DNA from: Tannerella sp.
GTDB taxonomy: Bacteria > Bacteroidota > Bacteroidia > Bacteroidales > Tannerellaceae
Direction of reading: 5' to 3'
DNA: 34,447 nucleotides
NCBI GenBank assembly: GCA_031258835.1
Contig: JAIRMH010000349.1
Coordinates: 1 to 34,447, forward strand
The position numbers and the translations under genes are program-made. Below are positions 26,085-34,420 of the stretch, one piece after another (the first letter of the stretch is position 1; each line of letters begins with the position of its first letter). A model generated the notes under the pieces. The model searched no databases and had not been told where the DNA came from. It worked only from the letters and a program-made list of their open reading frames with translations.

Positions 26085-27301
26085 TATTTGACTTTTGCAA
26101 TAATAAGAACAGGGTTGTCATCGAATTTCAGATCATAAAATTCCGTTGGAAATGTAACGTCTTTGTTTTCTTCCATATATGATTTCATGTCGGATGCAGG
26201 AATTATGCAAACGGCTTCTTCGTGCTTGTTGATCCGTGTTATGTGAAAAGGAGGGAATAATCTGTTTTTGTGGACAAAACCTCTTTTGGATTTTGATTCG
26301 CTAACTGTGACAATCGTCTTTTTTGTTCTTTTATCATAATATCCGTCATAATATTTTACATTGTCATCACCATAACCGCTGTTATAGTCCAAATCATTAT
26401 AATCAAAAAAAATGTAATGCTCTGTTTCCCGTACATATTTAATCCAGTAACAGTTGAGATTTTTTTCCTTATTTTCTCTTTCCGCATAATTTGGTTTCCG
26501 GTTTCCGAGTTCAAAAACAATATGAGGAATAATTGTGTCCAGGCTTACCCGAAATACCGTGTCATTGTAATTCGGTTCCTTAAAATAAAGCGACCCGTCA
26601 TATTCATAAAACTGTCCTGGAACAAAAATCGACCTGTCGGTCTGATAGTCTGTATATTTCTGATGATTGGGGAAGGTCTTGATAATCTTTCCGTCCTTGT
26701 CGAATATGACAAGCAAATAAGGCAAATCACCGGTATCATTGTTTACATATCCTATATAGTATAGCGAATCCACCTTGTAAATATTATCTATTTTTGTGAA
26801 GATAAGATTGTCGTCTGTGATGTCGTCTGTCTTTTTGAGCGCCTTGATTACTTTTTCGACAACCATGTTTGTATGAATATCTATTCCCAGCCTTTGCAAC
26901 CCCCTGTAAAAATAGAATATATCGTCTCTTTCATTGAACGGTTCGGAATATATTGTGAAATATTCATCCGGTCCTTGTCCTCTTTTTCCTATCTCATGCA
27001 GGAATTTACCCGATCTCCTGTCGAACAGGTAGGCTCCCTCCCCTCCAAACATCCTATTGTTGGCAACAATATATTTATCAGTCACATAAAACGAACTCAT
27101 CCCGTCAATTAACAGACATTCGGGTTTGGTTTCCAGGCAAACATATTCCACCTGAGCAAACACCGTATCTGCATGGACCGGTTGATATTTTACACTGTCA
27201 AGGTCAATAGAGATGTAATTTGCGTCGACGCTTGTATCCTGCCGGCATGAAAAAAGGAACAGCAGGGATAAAATTTGCGATAAATATCTAACCACAATCA
27301 T
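26084..27301 (-). CDS. 6-bladed beta-propeller lipoprotein
   Basis: From the Met at 27301 the protein begins IVVRYLSQILSLLFLFSC, a signal peptide with lipobox L-F-S-C, followed by RQD. The frame is open to 27361 and a Met at 27316 is also possible. The mature part (about 385 residues) has repeated short beta-strand segments with the pattern of the Bacteroidetes 6-bladed beta-propeller family. Examples are YIVANNRMFGGEGAYLFDR followed by GKFLHEIGKRGQGPDEY, and YLLVIFDKDGKIIKTFPN. GKxGQGPxEY is the hallmark of that family. Members often sit in or beside PULs, but their job is unknown; binding of a ligand or protein partner at the cell surface is a guess. Here it is placed between fecR and susC, an unusual spot. 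Confidence 0.82.
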   Translation of the reverse strand: MIVVRYLSQILSLLFLFSCRQDTSVDANYISIDLDSVKYQPVHADTVFAQVEYVCLETKPECLLIDGMSSFYVTDKYIVANNRMFGGEGAYLFDRRSGKFLHEIGKRGQGPDEYFTIYSEPFNERDDIFYFYRGLQRLGIDIHTNMVVEKVIKALKKTDDITDDNLIFTKIDNIYKVDSLYYIGYVNNDTGDLPYLLVIFDKDGKIIKTFPNHQKYTDYQTDRSIFVPGQFYEYDGSLYFKEPNYNDTVFRVSLDTIIPHIVFELGNRKPNYAERENKEKNLNCYWIKYVRETEHYIFFDYNDLDYNSGYGDDNVKYYDGYYDKRTKKTIVTVSESKSKRGFVHKNRLFPPFHITRINKHEEAVCIIPASDMKSYMEENKDVTFPTEFYDLKFDDNPVLIIAKVK

Positions 27302-27480
27302 CTCTTGTTCGGACATTTTGTCTGTTACCGTTTTTAAACGGATTCTGAATACCTTTTTCATTTTGTAGAAATAATTTAATTCGTTTGTAAAATTCTCTTT
27401 TTTGCATCTCTAACAATTGTACTGTTTTTTTTTTGAGACCGAAATGACGGACAGAGCGAAAAAGAAATGATATGGGATAT

Positions 27481-28389
27481 CTATTTTTTCAGTTCCACAA
27501 GGATATGTTTGTTATCTTTCACCGTAAAAACTATTGGTGCGACTTTGGATATTTCCTGAAGCGAGCTGTCCAAACTACCGTTCACGCTCATGGTAAGCGA
27601 ATATATATTTACGCCCTCTTCGCCGATTTCAAAACACACGTCATACCAGCGTTCCAGTTTCTCCAAAGCATCCGTTATATGCGTGTCGCAGAAAGTAATG
27701 ATATTGTTTTTCCAGGCGCTTAACGAGCGTGGTTCATGGTGATGCGTAATCGTACAAAGGTGATCTATCTTGTCGTATATCATTCTGTCTCCCGGGTCAA
27801 GTGCATACCGTTCGCCTGTTTCAGCTTTAAAATCTACTTTCCCCTCGTCTAAGGCAAGTCTTATTTTTCGTTTATCCCGTCGGGCTTCCAACTCAAAGCT
27901 TGTACCTGTGACAAATACCTGACCACCGGAAAGATTCACAATAAATGGACGTTTTTCGTTTTTTTCCACGATGAAATAGCCTGCCCCGTCCAGACATACC
28001 CTTCGCTCTCCAAGTGCAAAGTTCTTTGGATAACGCAATTTAGTAGCAGGTTCCAGATATACCCGGCTTCCGTCCTGAAACATAAATTGCATACATTCGC
28101 CCCTCGGCACTTGAATCTCTACCATTTCCTCATTATTGAAAAGCGGGACACGATTGTTTACATAATTGTAAAAAACGGTCAATGCAATCAACGGGATCAA
28201 TACGGCAGCCATCCTTAGTCCCCGTGTACGGATGTTCCGCCAACGAATACGATGATTTATCTTCGCATAGATTTTTTCAGAAGGAATATTATCTTCAAAT
28301 CGATGAATATCTTCCGTCAACAGTGCAAATTCTTCATCCATCTTTCCGGATAGCCAACGAATTTCATCTTCATATTTTTTCCGTCTCAT
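27481..28389 (-). CDS. FecR-family anti-sigma factor
   Basis: FecR proteins hold an ECF sigma factor inactive and release it when a TonB-dependent transporter signals substrate binding. The 302-residue protein has a cytoplasmic N-terminal region (about 1-57) to bind sigma and one membrane segment (about 60-76, MAAVLIPLIALTVFYNY). The periplasmic FecR domain (about 90-190) shows VPRGECMQFMFQDGSRVYLEP, FVTGTSFELEA and LDEGKVDF. A C-terminal domain of the DUF4974 type (about 235-300, FCDTHITDALEKLERWYDV) ends in HILVELKK. It starts 43 nt after the sigma gene with no promoter between them, so the two are probably co-transcribed. Its partner is most likely the STN domain of the SusC at 22377. Confidence 0.93.
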   Translation of the reverse strand: MRRKKYEDEIRWLSGKMDEEFALLTEDIHRFEDNIPSEKIYAKINHRIRWRNIRTRGLRMAAVLIPLIALTVFYNYVNNRVPLFNNEEMVEIQVPRGECMQFMFQDGSRVYLEPATKLRYPKNFALGERRVCLDGAGYFIVEKNEKRPFIVNLSGGQVFVTGTSFELEARRDKRKIRLALDEGKVDFKAETGERYALDPGDRMIYDKIDHLCTITHHHEPRSLSAWKNNIITFCDTHITDALEKLERWYDVCFEIGEEGVNIYSLTMSVNGSLDSSLQEISKVAPIVFTVKDNKHILVELKK

Positions 28390-28432
28390 GTGTACATCTT
28401 TTTATCCATCTTATTTAATAGACACAATTTTA

Positions 28433-29008
28433 TTAAAATAGAGTGAGCGCCGCGATAAAAGAACCAAGTCGGCATAACACTATTCGTAACATCCGCAACG
28501 ATTGAAGATAATGCGTTTTCACCGTATTCAAGCTAATATTCATACGTTTAGCTATATCTTCATTAGTTAGATTCCCGTCCATTTTCAACAGGCAAATTTT
28601 ACGTTTTTGTTCAGGCAGGCTATTGATCGCATTATAAAGCCTGTCCGCCATTTCTTTCCTGTCAAGAAATTCCTCCAATGATTCTTCTTCTTTTTGATGA
28701 GCTTCGTCACAATCATCGGATAAAAAGACAGGTTTCGACTTGCGCAACCGGTTCAGGATATTGTTCTTCATCATAGTGTACAAATAATTTCTAAGATTCG
28801 TCTCGATGACCATATCCCGTCGTATCTCCCATAAATGCACAAACACGTCGGCAACCGCATCTTCCGCATCTTCCGTCGACGATAAATAACGCAAAGCGAT
28901 GGAATAAAGCATACGATGATATTTACGGTAAACATCTTCGAACGCCTGTTTACTGCCATTACGCATGGCCTCCGCCATATTCATTTCCAAAAATGAAGAA
29001 TCCGACAT
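28433..29008 (-). CDS. RNA polymerase ECF-type sigma-70 factor
   Basis: The 191-residue protein has sigma region 2 (about 20-90: FEDVYRKYHRMLYSIALRY, AEDAVADVFVHLWEIR, LRNYLYTMMKNNILNRLRK) and region 4 (about 120-178: LPEQKRKICLLKMDG, LTNEDIAKRMNISLNTVKTH). It lacks regions 1 and 3, as ECF factors do. It resembles the large Bacteroidetes group that is paired with FecR and drives susC/susD operons. The likely target is the PUL promoter upstream of the propeller gene or susC. The start codon lies only 26 nt after the stop of the GH57 gene, on the same strand and without a terminator or recognisable promoter box. Confidence 0.94.
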   Translation of the reverse strand: MSDSSFLEMNMAEAMRNGSKQAFEDVYRKYHRMLYSIALRYLSSTEDAEDAVADVFVHLWEIRRDMVIETNLRNYLYTMMKNNILNRLRKSKPVFLSDDCDEAHQKEEESLEEFLDRKEMADRLYNAINSLPEQKRKICLLKMDGNLTNEDIAKRMNISLNTVKTHYLQSLRMLRIVLCRLGSFIAALTLF

Positions 29009-29034
29009 TTGTCCTTATCGTTTGGAGCATAAAT

Positions 29035-30408
29035 TTAATCCGCAATCTGCGTATCCACAGATGCGGCTATTATTTCGTGATCATTTTCCGTCCGGAGCTC
29101 TTCAATTGTATTATTTTCCATTTTCTTTATTTTTCCCATTTCTTCATACCGCTTAAGTTTCTTCTCTAACTGTTCGATCTCTTTATCCTGGTTATGGATA
29201 GTCGTCAACAGCGAGTTTAATTCTTCATTTTCGATGGAAGACGGATATTGAGCTTCGACACGGAGAATGAAGTCCGACAAGACATTCATATAATTATTGA
29301 ACGCATCATACGGGTTATCATATGGGCTGAACAGATTATAATGTTTGGTGTTCATATAGTAGAAATGGTCGCTACTCTGCAAGTAAAGCCAGTCTTGCAG
29401 CAAACGGCGGTCACGGCACAGACGTACACGTTCGCTTATCGTGTTTATTTTCTGGAAAGCTTCCTGTTGAAGCACATTGCCTAACCACGAACTGCAATCT
29501 TTCTCCTCATCGACCCACGACATCGGATAAGGAACGACAATCTGATCGACCGCTTCATTACTTTCAAACAATTCGGAAGGCAAAGAGAAGGAGATGTTCT
29601 TTTGCGAAGCAAACCGGGGCAAGGCTTTGAAAAAGTCGAATATGCCTGTAGACGACGAATGAAGCGAGCCTAATACTTCATAATTCAGGAATATATTTAT
29701 GATATTTTCCGTTTCGGCCGTCGATTCTATCCACGACATGTATTTATCGGCCGTCAACGGATATTCCGTCCAGCTGTAATCGGCAAAACGCAACGACAAA
29801 TCTTCGCTGAAACGGTCATTCTTTAACAGCAATTTCAAATCGGGCCTGACGGCGGAAGCATATACATAATTAGGGCTCTTCCAACCGAGAATATGTTTGG
29901 CGCCTTCGGTCAACATACCGCGAAATCCCATATCATAAATCATTTCCGACAGATCGTCCGAATATATCAATTCTGTGTTGCGGAACACCGCAGGAGTAAT
30001 GCCGAAAAGCGATTGTATTTTCTCCGTATGCATCTTCACCTGTATCTTAAATTCATTCGGATCGCCTAACGACGAAAGGGAGTGTGCGTAGGTCTCCGTA
30101 AGAAATTCAACGCCTCCCAAATCTATCAGTTCCTTAAAACTATCTAATAACTCAGGCGCATAAGTCTCTATTTGTTCCAGTGCAATACCGGAAATGGAAA
30201 AAGCGACTTTAAATTTACCCCCACTTTTCCTAATCATCTCAATTATCGTTCGATTAGCCGGAATATAGCACATATTCGCTACTTTCCGGAAGATTTCTTC
30301 GTTTTGAAAATCATCATAGTAATAATGATCATTGCCTATATCAAAAAAACGATACCGCCTCAAACGAAATGGCTGGTGTATCTGAAAATATAAACAAATT
30401 GTCTTCAT
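29035..30408 (-). CDS. GH57-family alpha-amylase-like protein of the glycogen operon
   Basis: GH57 proteins act on alpha-1,4-glucans as amylases, branching enzymes or transferases. The 457-residue protein shows the N-terminal HQPF (11-14), region 2 GGVEFLTETYAHS (98-110) and region 3 FRNTELIYSD (142-151), whose Glu146 is the candidate nucleophile. In region 4, where Asp is expected as acid/base, the sequence is FLNYEVLGSLHS with Asn242. PYPMSWVDEEKDCSSWLGN and LLQDWLYLQSSDHFYYM belong to the C-terminal part. The last 65 residues form a charged coiled coil (HNQDKEIEQLEKKLKRYEEM). There is no signal peptide, so it is cytoplasmic. It is third in the debranching enzyme-GT4-GH57 operon, a gene order known in Bacteroides. 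Activity is uncertain given the Asn. Confidence 0.88.
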   Translation of the reverse strand: MKTICLYFQIHQPFRLRRYRFFDIGNDHYYYDDFQNEEIFRKVANMCYIPANRTIIEMIRKSGGKFKVAFSISGIALEQIETYAPELLDSFKELIDLGGVEFLTETYAHSLSSLGDPNEFKIQVKMHTEKIQSLFGITPAVFRNTELIYSDDLSEMIYDMGFRGMLTEGAKHILGWKSPNYVYASAVRPDLKLLLKNDRFSEDLSLRFADYSWTEYPLTADKYMSWIESTAETENIINIFLNYEVLGSLHSSSTGIFDFFKALPRFASQKNISFSLPSELFESNEAVDQIVVPYPMSWVDEEKDCSSWLGNVLQQEAFQKINTISERVRLCRDRRLLQDWLYLQSSDHFYYMNTKHYNLFSPYDNPYDAFNNYMNVLSDFILRVEAQYPSSIENEELNSLLTTIHNQDKEIEQLEKKLKRYEEMGKIKKMENNTIEELRTENDHEIIAASVDTQIAD

Positions 30409-30460
30409 GTGTAATAATATTTAATAATTAATAGTCCGTTATTATCTCAATTAGATCATT

Positions 30461-31726
30461 TCAGCCGCCTGATAAAACATGTTCATAGATGACACGCACC
30501 TTCTGTCCGGCATATTCCCATTTAATGTTATTCACCTCTTTAAGTCCCTCTTCTTTAAGGAATTTATGCAATGCTGGATATGTGACAAGGCCATAAATAG
30601 CATCCGCCAAAGCATCAATGTCCCAAAAATCAATCTTTACGGCATAATCAAGAATCTCCGCGCAACCGGATTGTTTGGATATTATTGAAGGAACGCCGCA
30701 TTGCATAGCTTCCAGTGGCGATATTCCGAACGGTTCGGATACGGACGGCATCACATAGACATCGCTTGATTTGAATATCTCATAGACCTGCTTTCCCTTC
30801 ATAAATCCCGTAAAATGGAAGCGGTCGGAGATATTCCGTTCTGCCGCCAGACGAATCATCCGGTTCATCATATCGCCGCTTCCGGCCATGATAAAACGAA
30901 CATTACCCGAACGCGCCAACACTTTTGCCGCCGCTTCGACATAATATTCCGGGCCTTTCTGCATCGTTATACGTCCGAGGAATGTAACAATCTTATCTTT
31001 CACTCCACGTTTATCCGCTATAGAAAGTATATCCTTACTCAACGGTTCTACCGCATTATGAACGGTAGTAACTTTTGCCGGATTTTGATTGTATTTTTCA
31101 ATGACTGTATTTCGTGTCAGGTCACTCACGGTTATGATATGGTCGGCATAATCCATGCCGTTTTTTTCGATATTGTATACTTCCGGGTTAACATTTCCTC
31201 GGCTACGATCGTAATCCGTCGCATGAACATGTATGACCAGCGGCTTCCCACTCACGTTTTTCGCGTGTATACCGGCAGGATACGTCAACCAGTCATGCGC
31301 ATGAATAACGTCATACTGCTCCGTATGAGCTATCACTCCGGCAACAATCGAATAATTATTGATCTCTTCCATCAGGTTATCCGGATAACGACCTGAAAAC
31401 TCAATACAACCAAGATCGTTCACATACTTATAGCTGAAATCGGCATATATATGATCCCGCAAATTGAAATATTCCTGGGAACTCATAAATTTAGACAACC
31501 GTCCGGATACGTAATCATAACTGACATTTTTCCATACAACAGGCGTATTGTTTGCTCCTATTATCTTTAAGAAACTCTGATCTTCATCTCCCCACGGCTT
31601 AGGCATCACAAATGTAATATCCATATCGGATTGCAGAGACATCCCTTTTATAAGACCAAAACTCGCCGTCCCTAATCCTCCGAGAATATGCGGAGGAAAT
31701 TCCCAACCAAACATCAATGCTTTCAT
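30461..31726 (-). CDS. GT4-family glycosyltransferase, probable glycogen synthase
   Basis: The 421-residue cytoplasmic GT-B enzyme starts KALMFGWEFPPHILGGLGTA, the nucleotide-sugar-side glycine loop of glycogen/starch synthases. It then has DVIHAHDWLTYPAG and HVHATDYDRSRG. The C-terminal domain shows VTFLGRITMQKGPEYYVEAA, SSDVYVMPSVSEPFGISPLEAMQCG, with the E-x7-E donor-site motif around SEPFGISPLE, and GCAEIL. It would add glucose from a nucleotide donor to a growing alpha-1,4-glucan. Its gene is six nt downstream of the debranching enzyme gene and 52 nt upstream of GH57, so the three are co-transcribed. Other GT4 products are possible, but the neighbours favour glycogen. Confidence 0.88.
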   Translation of the reverse strand: MKALMFGWEFPPHILGGLGTASFGLIKGMSLQSDMDITFVMPKPWGDEDQSFLKIIGANNTPVVWKNVSYDYVSGRLSKFMSSQEYFNLRDHIYADFSYKYVNDLGCIEFSGRYPDNLMEEINNYSIVAGVIAHTEQYDVIHAHDWLTYPAGIHAKNVSGKPLVIHVHATDYDRSRGNVNPEVYNIEKNGMDYADHIITVSDLTRNTVIEKYNQNPAKVTTVHNAVEPLSKDILSIADKRGVKDKIVTFLGRITMQKGPEYYVEAAAKVLARSGNVRFIMAGSGDMMNRMIRLAAERNISDRFHFTGFMKGKQVYEIFKSSDVYVMPSVSEPFGISPLEAMQCGVPSIISKQSGCAEILDYAVKIDFWDIDALADAIYGLVTYPALHKFLKEEGLKEVNNIKWEYAGQKVRVIYEHVLSGG

Positions 31727-31732
31727 AGGCGA

Positions 31733-33673
31733 CTATTTATATTCCATATCATATTTTTTCAACATATCTATCACCGTCAGTATCGCCGAGAGATTCATCA
31801 AATACGAGATCGCCCCGCGACCCGTAAACGGAGGATTCCCATCGTATAATTCCGATACCGTCCCTATACAATGAAGCGACATTTCTTCTTCTATACTGAT
31901 AAGTGCACGTTCGACAAACGATCGTCCTGTACGCCCGAACATATCAAGATAAGCGGAAGTGTACATACTTATCAGCCATGGCCATACGGATCCCTGATGA
32001 TATGCCATATCTCTGTCGTATTGCGACCCGACATAGTTGGGTCGGTAACCGCCGCTCTTAGGACTGAGCGAACGCAGACCTTTCATCGTCAGAAGCTCTT
32101 TTGTTGCAATATCCAAAACCGCCCTTTTCTGCATCTTTGTCAATGGAGAATAGACGCATGAAATAGCAATTACCATATTCGGGCGCACACTCCAATCCTG
32201 CTCCGGACCGTCAACATAATCAAACAGGTAATTGTACTTGTTGACAAACGTAGCGGGAAAAGACATGTCAAGCGATGCGATAAGACTGTCAATCCTGTTC
32301 ATCGGGACATTACCATTCATTTCTTTATAAAACTTCAACGCATTATACCATAAAGCGTTAAACTCAACAATATATCCCGAACGGGGCACTACCGGACGTC
32401 CGTTAACCGTCGAATTCATCCATGTAACCGCTTTATCGCGCCCATTTGAATACAACAATCCGTTATCCGAAATTTTCAGATTCGGATGCGATTGCGAAAG
32501 GATATACTTGATTATTTCACCGACGATATCATTGTATTTCTCTTTAGCTTTAGCGACGCCCTCCTTGAGACTATATTGCTGCATACTCCATATAGCCCAC
32601 AACAAAACGTCAGGACTGTCAATTTCGCGTATGACGGGATCTGTTTTACCCTCTTTAATAAACCTGTACAAAGCGGTCATCGCCGTACGCATAACATTTT
32701 CATAACGGTCTTTTTCTCCGATCAAAAGCGTTATCCCGCAAACGGAAACAAACAAATCCCGCGCACGAACTTTAAACCATGGATAACCCGCTAAAAGATA
32801 ATAATCATCACCCTTGGGATTATAATAAAGTTGGTGTACAGAATTGACAAGGCAATTGTAAAAACTTGACCGAGGCGTCCTCATGCGGACTTCACTCTCG
32901 TATAATTCCTGCAAAGTATCCGCATCAACCTCTTTATCTCCGGCGCAAAATATAACGGATTCCCCCTTTTTTATTTCCAGTTCAAAATAACCGGGAACAT
33001 ACAAATCTTCCTGATATGGATAACCTCGTTCCTGTTCTTTCGGGTATTCAATGCCATTATACCAATTCGGTTCATAGACATATTTCACTTCTTTACCGAA
33101 CTGCATATACAATTCGGGATAACCGGCATATAAACTCGTTTTTATCCCGTTTTTCACCTCGTCGTAATGGTGGTTTATACGATCATTGACGTGTGATAAC
33201 TCCTGAACGCTCCTGAAAGCCAGAAATGGATGAAAACGCAGGGTTGTTGCCGAATGAGCGTCTAAAAGAGTATATTTTATCAAAATAACATTGTCCTTCC
33301 GTAAAAATATCTTCTCTTTCGCAAGTATGACTCCCCCTACCCTGTATATCGTACGAGGTACAATTTCCATGCTGTATTCACGAATATATTTATGACCGTT
33401 CGGGCTGAAACTTCCCCCCTGATACTTATGCAAACCAAGGTTAAACGCGGCTCCATGTTGAATAACCGTTTCGTCAAGCGATGAAAGAATTACATGATTC
33501 TCGTCTCCCATACCCGGCACGGGCATCACAAGCAGACCATGATATTTTCGCGTATTACAGTCTACGATTGTAGTGCAATGATATGCGCCTTTTCGGTTCG
33601 CGCGCAGTATTTCCCTCGAAAGAGATTCCTGAAGATTTATCATCAACGTTTTGTCAAATTTTAGATAACTCAT
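31733..33673 (-). CDS. glycogen debranching enzyme (GH133-like amylo-alpha-1,6-glucosidase)
   Basis: The 646-residue cytoplasmic protein has the bacterial GDE N-terminal domain (about 1-260: LSREILRANRKGAYHCTT, DCNTRKYHGLLVMPVPG, SSLDETVI, KYQGGSFSPNGHKYI). The C-terminal (alpha/alpha)6 catalytic domain follows (about 265-640: YLLAGYPWFKVRARD, DNGLLYSNGRDKAVTWMNS, VEFNALWYNAL, GLRSLSPKSGGYRPNYVG, AYHQGSVWPWL, SELYDGNPP). It hydrolyses the alpha-1,6-linked glucose at branch points. Asn420 stands in the TWM(D/N) motif, where many GDEs have Asp. It is the first gene of the glycogen operon and has a well-formed promoter 45 nt ahead. Confidence 0.93.
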   Translation of the reverse strand: MSYLKFDKTLMINLQESLSREILRANRKGAYHCTTIVDCNTRKYHGLLVMPVPGMGDENHVILSSLDETVIQHGAAFNLGLHKYQGGSFSPNGHKYIREYSMEIVPRTIYRVGGVILAKEKIFLRKDNVILIKYTLLDAHSATTLRFHPFLAFRSVQELSHVNDRINHHYDEVKNGIKTSLYAGYPELYMQFGKEVKYVYEPNWYNGIEYPKEQERGYPYQEDLYVPGYFELEIKKGESVIFCAGDKEVDADTLQELYESEVRMRTPRSSFYNCLVNSVHQLYYNPKGDDYYLLAGYPWFKVRARDLFVSVCGITLLIGEKDRYENVMRTAMTALYRFIKEGKTDPVIREIDSPDVLLWAIWSMQQYSLKEGVAKAKEKYNDIVGEIIKYILSQSHPNLKISDNGLLYSNGRDKAVTWMNSTVNGRPVVPRSGYIVEFNALWYNALKFYKEMNGNVPMNRIDSLIASLDMSFPATFVNKYNYLFDYVDGPEQDWSVRPNMVIAISCVYSPLTKMQKRAVLDIATKELLTMKGLRSLSPKSGGYRPNYVGSQYDRDMAYHQGSVWPWLISMYTSAYLDMFGRTGRSFVERALISIEEEMSLHCIGTVSELYDGNPPFTGRGAISYLMNLSAILTVIDMLKKYDMEYK

Positions 33674-33717
33674 ACATAAAAAGGTTTTTATTAGGTATTA
33701 TATCGAATATTAATTAT

Positions 33718-33749
33718 CAAATGTATGACATATTTTTTTGTTTTCCAAA
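33718..33749 (-). promoter_or_regulatory. promoter of the glycogen operon
   Basis: Minus strand TTTG (33749-33746), 20 nt, then TACATTTG (33725-33718). It lies in the 156-nt gap after the NikR-like gene and gives a leader of about 40 nt before the debranching enzyme gene. Confidence 0.7.
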
Positions 33750-33829
33750 TTTTTTCTCATTTTTATGCTATTTGTGTTTTAAAACATATTTATTACCGAT
33801 AATATTGCATGGATATTTTATTTCTATTA

Positions 33830-34231
33830 TCAATCCGCCCTGCTCATTACAAGTTTCCCATGCTTTATACATTTTATAGTGATAAGTCTGTCGGACAACT
33901 CCGTCAGTCGATGGGCAACCCCGGTCACGGTCGTTATATGAAGACAAAAATCTTCATTCAGATAATATTGTGAAGACGACAGGATCACATCCTGATACAT
34001 TTGCTGTATCTCTGTAATTCGCAAAGCGACTTCTCTTTTTGACTGATTATACATTATAACAATAGCGCCGGCAACGATATTGCCGCATTGCCATTTTTTC
34101 TCTGCGACATTTTTCTCCACAAAAAAACGTATAGCCTGCGAACGATTTGCAAAACCATTATCTTCTACAAATTGATCTAAAGCGGCCAACACGTCCTCCT
34201 CTAACGAAACTCCAAAACGTTTTAACGACAT
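33830..34231 (-). CDS. NikR-like ribbon-helix-helix regulator with altered metal site
   Basis: The 133-residue protein matches NikR in length and two-domain layout. The ribbon-helix-helix (KRFGVSLEEDVLAALDQFVEDNGFANRSQAI) is followed by an ACT-like domain (GAIVIMYNQSKREVALRITEIQQMYQDVILSSSQYY to the end). Aligning YQDVILSS with HHDVIVST of E. coli NikR puts Gln77, Gln88 and Tyr90 at the places of His76, His87 and His89. Only Cys96 (for Cys95) is kept, so the known four-ligand nickel site is absent. It probably still binds DNA as a dimer or tetramer, but with another signal. The start ATG follows a -7 box by about 55 nt. It lies directly upstream of the glycogen operon on the same strand, which has its own promoter. 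Confidence 0.85.
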   Translation of the reverse strand: MSLKRFGVSLEEDVLAALDQFVEDNGFANRSQAIRFFVEKNVAEKKWQCGNIVAGAIVIMYNQSKREVALRITEIQQMYQDVILSSSQYYLNEDFCLHITTVTGVAHRLTELSDRLITIKCIKHGKLVMSRAD

Positions 34232-34285
34232 AAAAATAAAATTTTAACCATGACAAAAATCATAAAAATCAATATTCGACGGCAG

Positions 34286-34293
34286 CAAAGATA
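34286..34293 (-). promoter_or_regulatory. -7 box of the NikR-like gene
   Basis: TATCTTTG on the minus strand. A weak TTTA lies where the -33 TTTG would be. Confidence 0.5.
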
Positions 34294-34369
34294 ACACAAA
34301 CTTATCGAAAATCCCTTAAACAGGTGTAAAGTTTTAGGGTATTAGAAAAAAAAGTCCTGTTTTTTTGAC

Positions 34370-34406
34370 AAAAAAAAAGCACCGTTCCTGTTTTGGAACG
34401 ATGCTT
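34370..34406 (-). terminator. rRNA operon terminator
   Basis: Minus strand AAGCATCGTTCC, loop AAAACA, GGAACGGTGCTT, then at least seven T. The 12-bp stem has one wobble pair. It follows the 5S rRNA 3' end by about 14 nt. Confidence 0.9.
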
Positions 34407-34420
34407 TCTGTTTAAAAATT

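Noticed and set aside
27425-27434. T10 tract between fecR and the propeller gene as a phase-variable switch
   Set aside because: It lies outside coding sequence, and no promoter elements flank it at a distance that length changes would affect.
33674-33829. A NikR operator (GTATGA, 16 nt, TCATAC) at the glycogen promoter
   Set aside because: Only one half-site (33723-33728) is present; the partner position reads CCAAAT.
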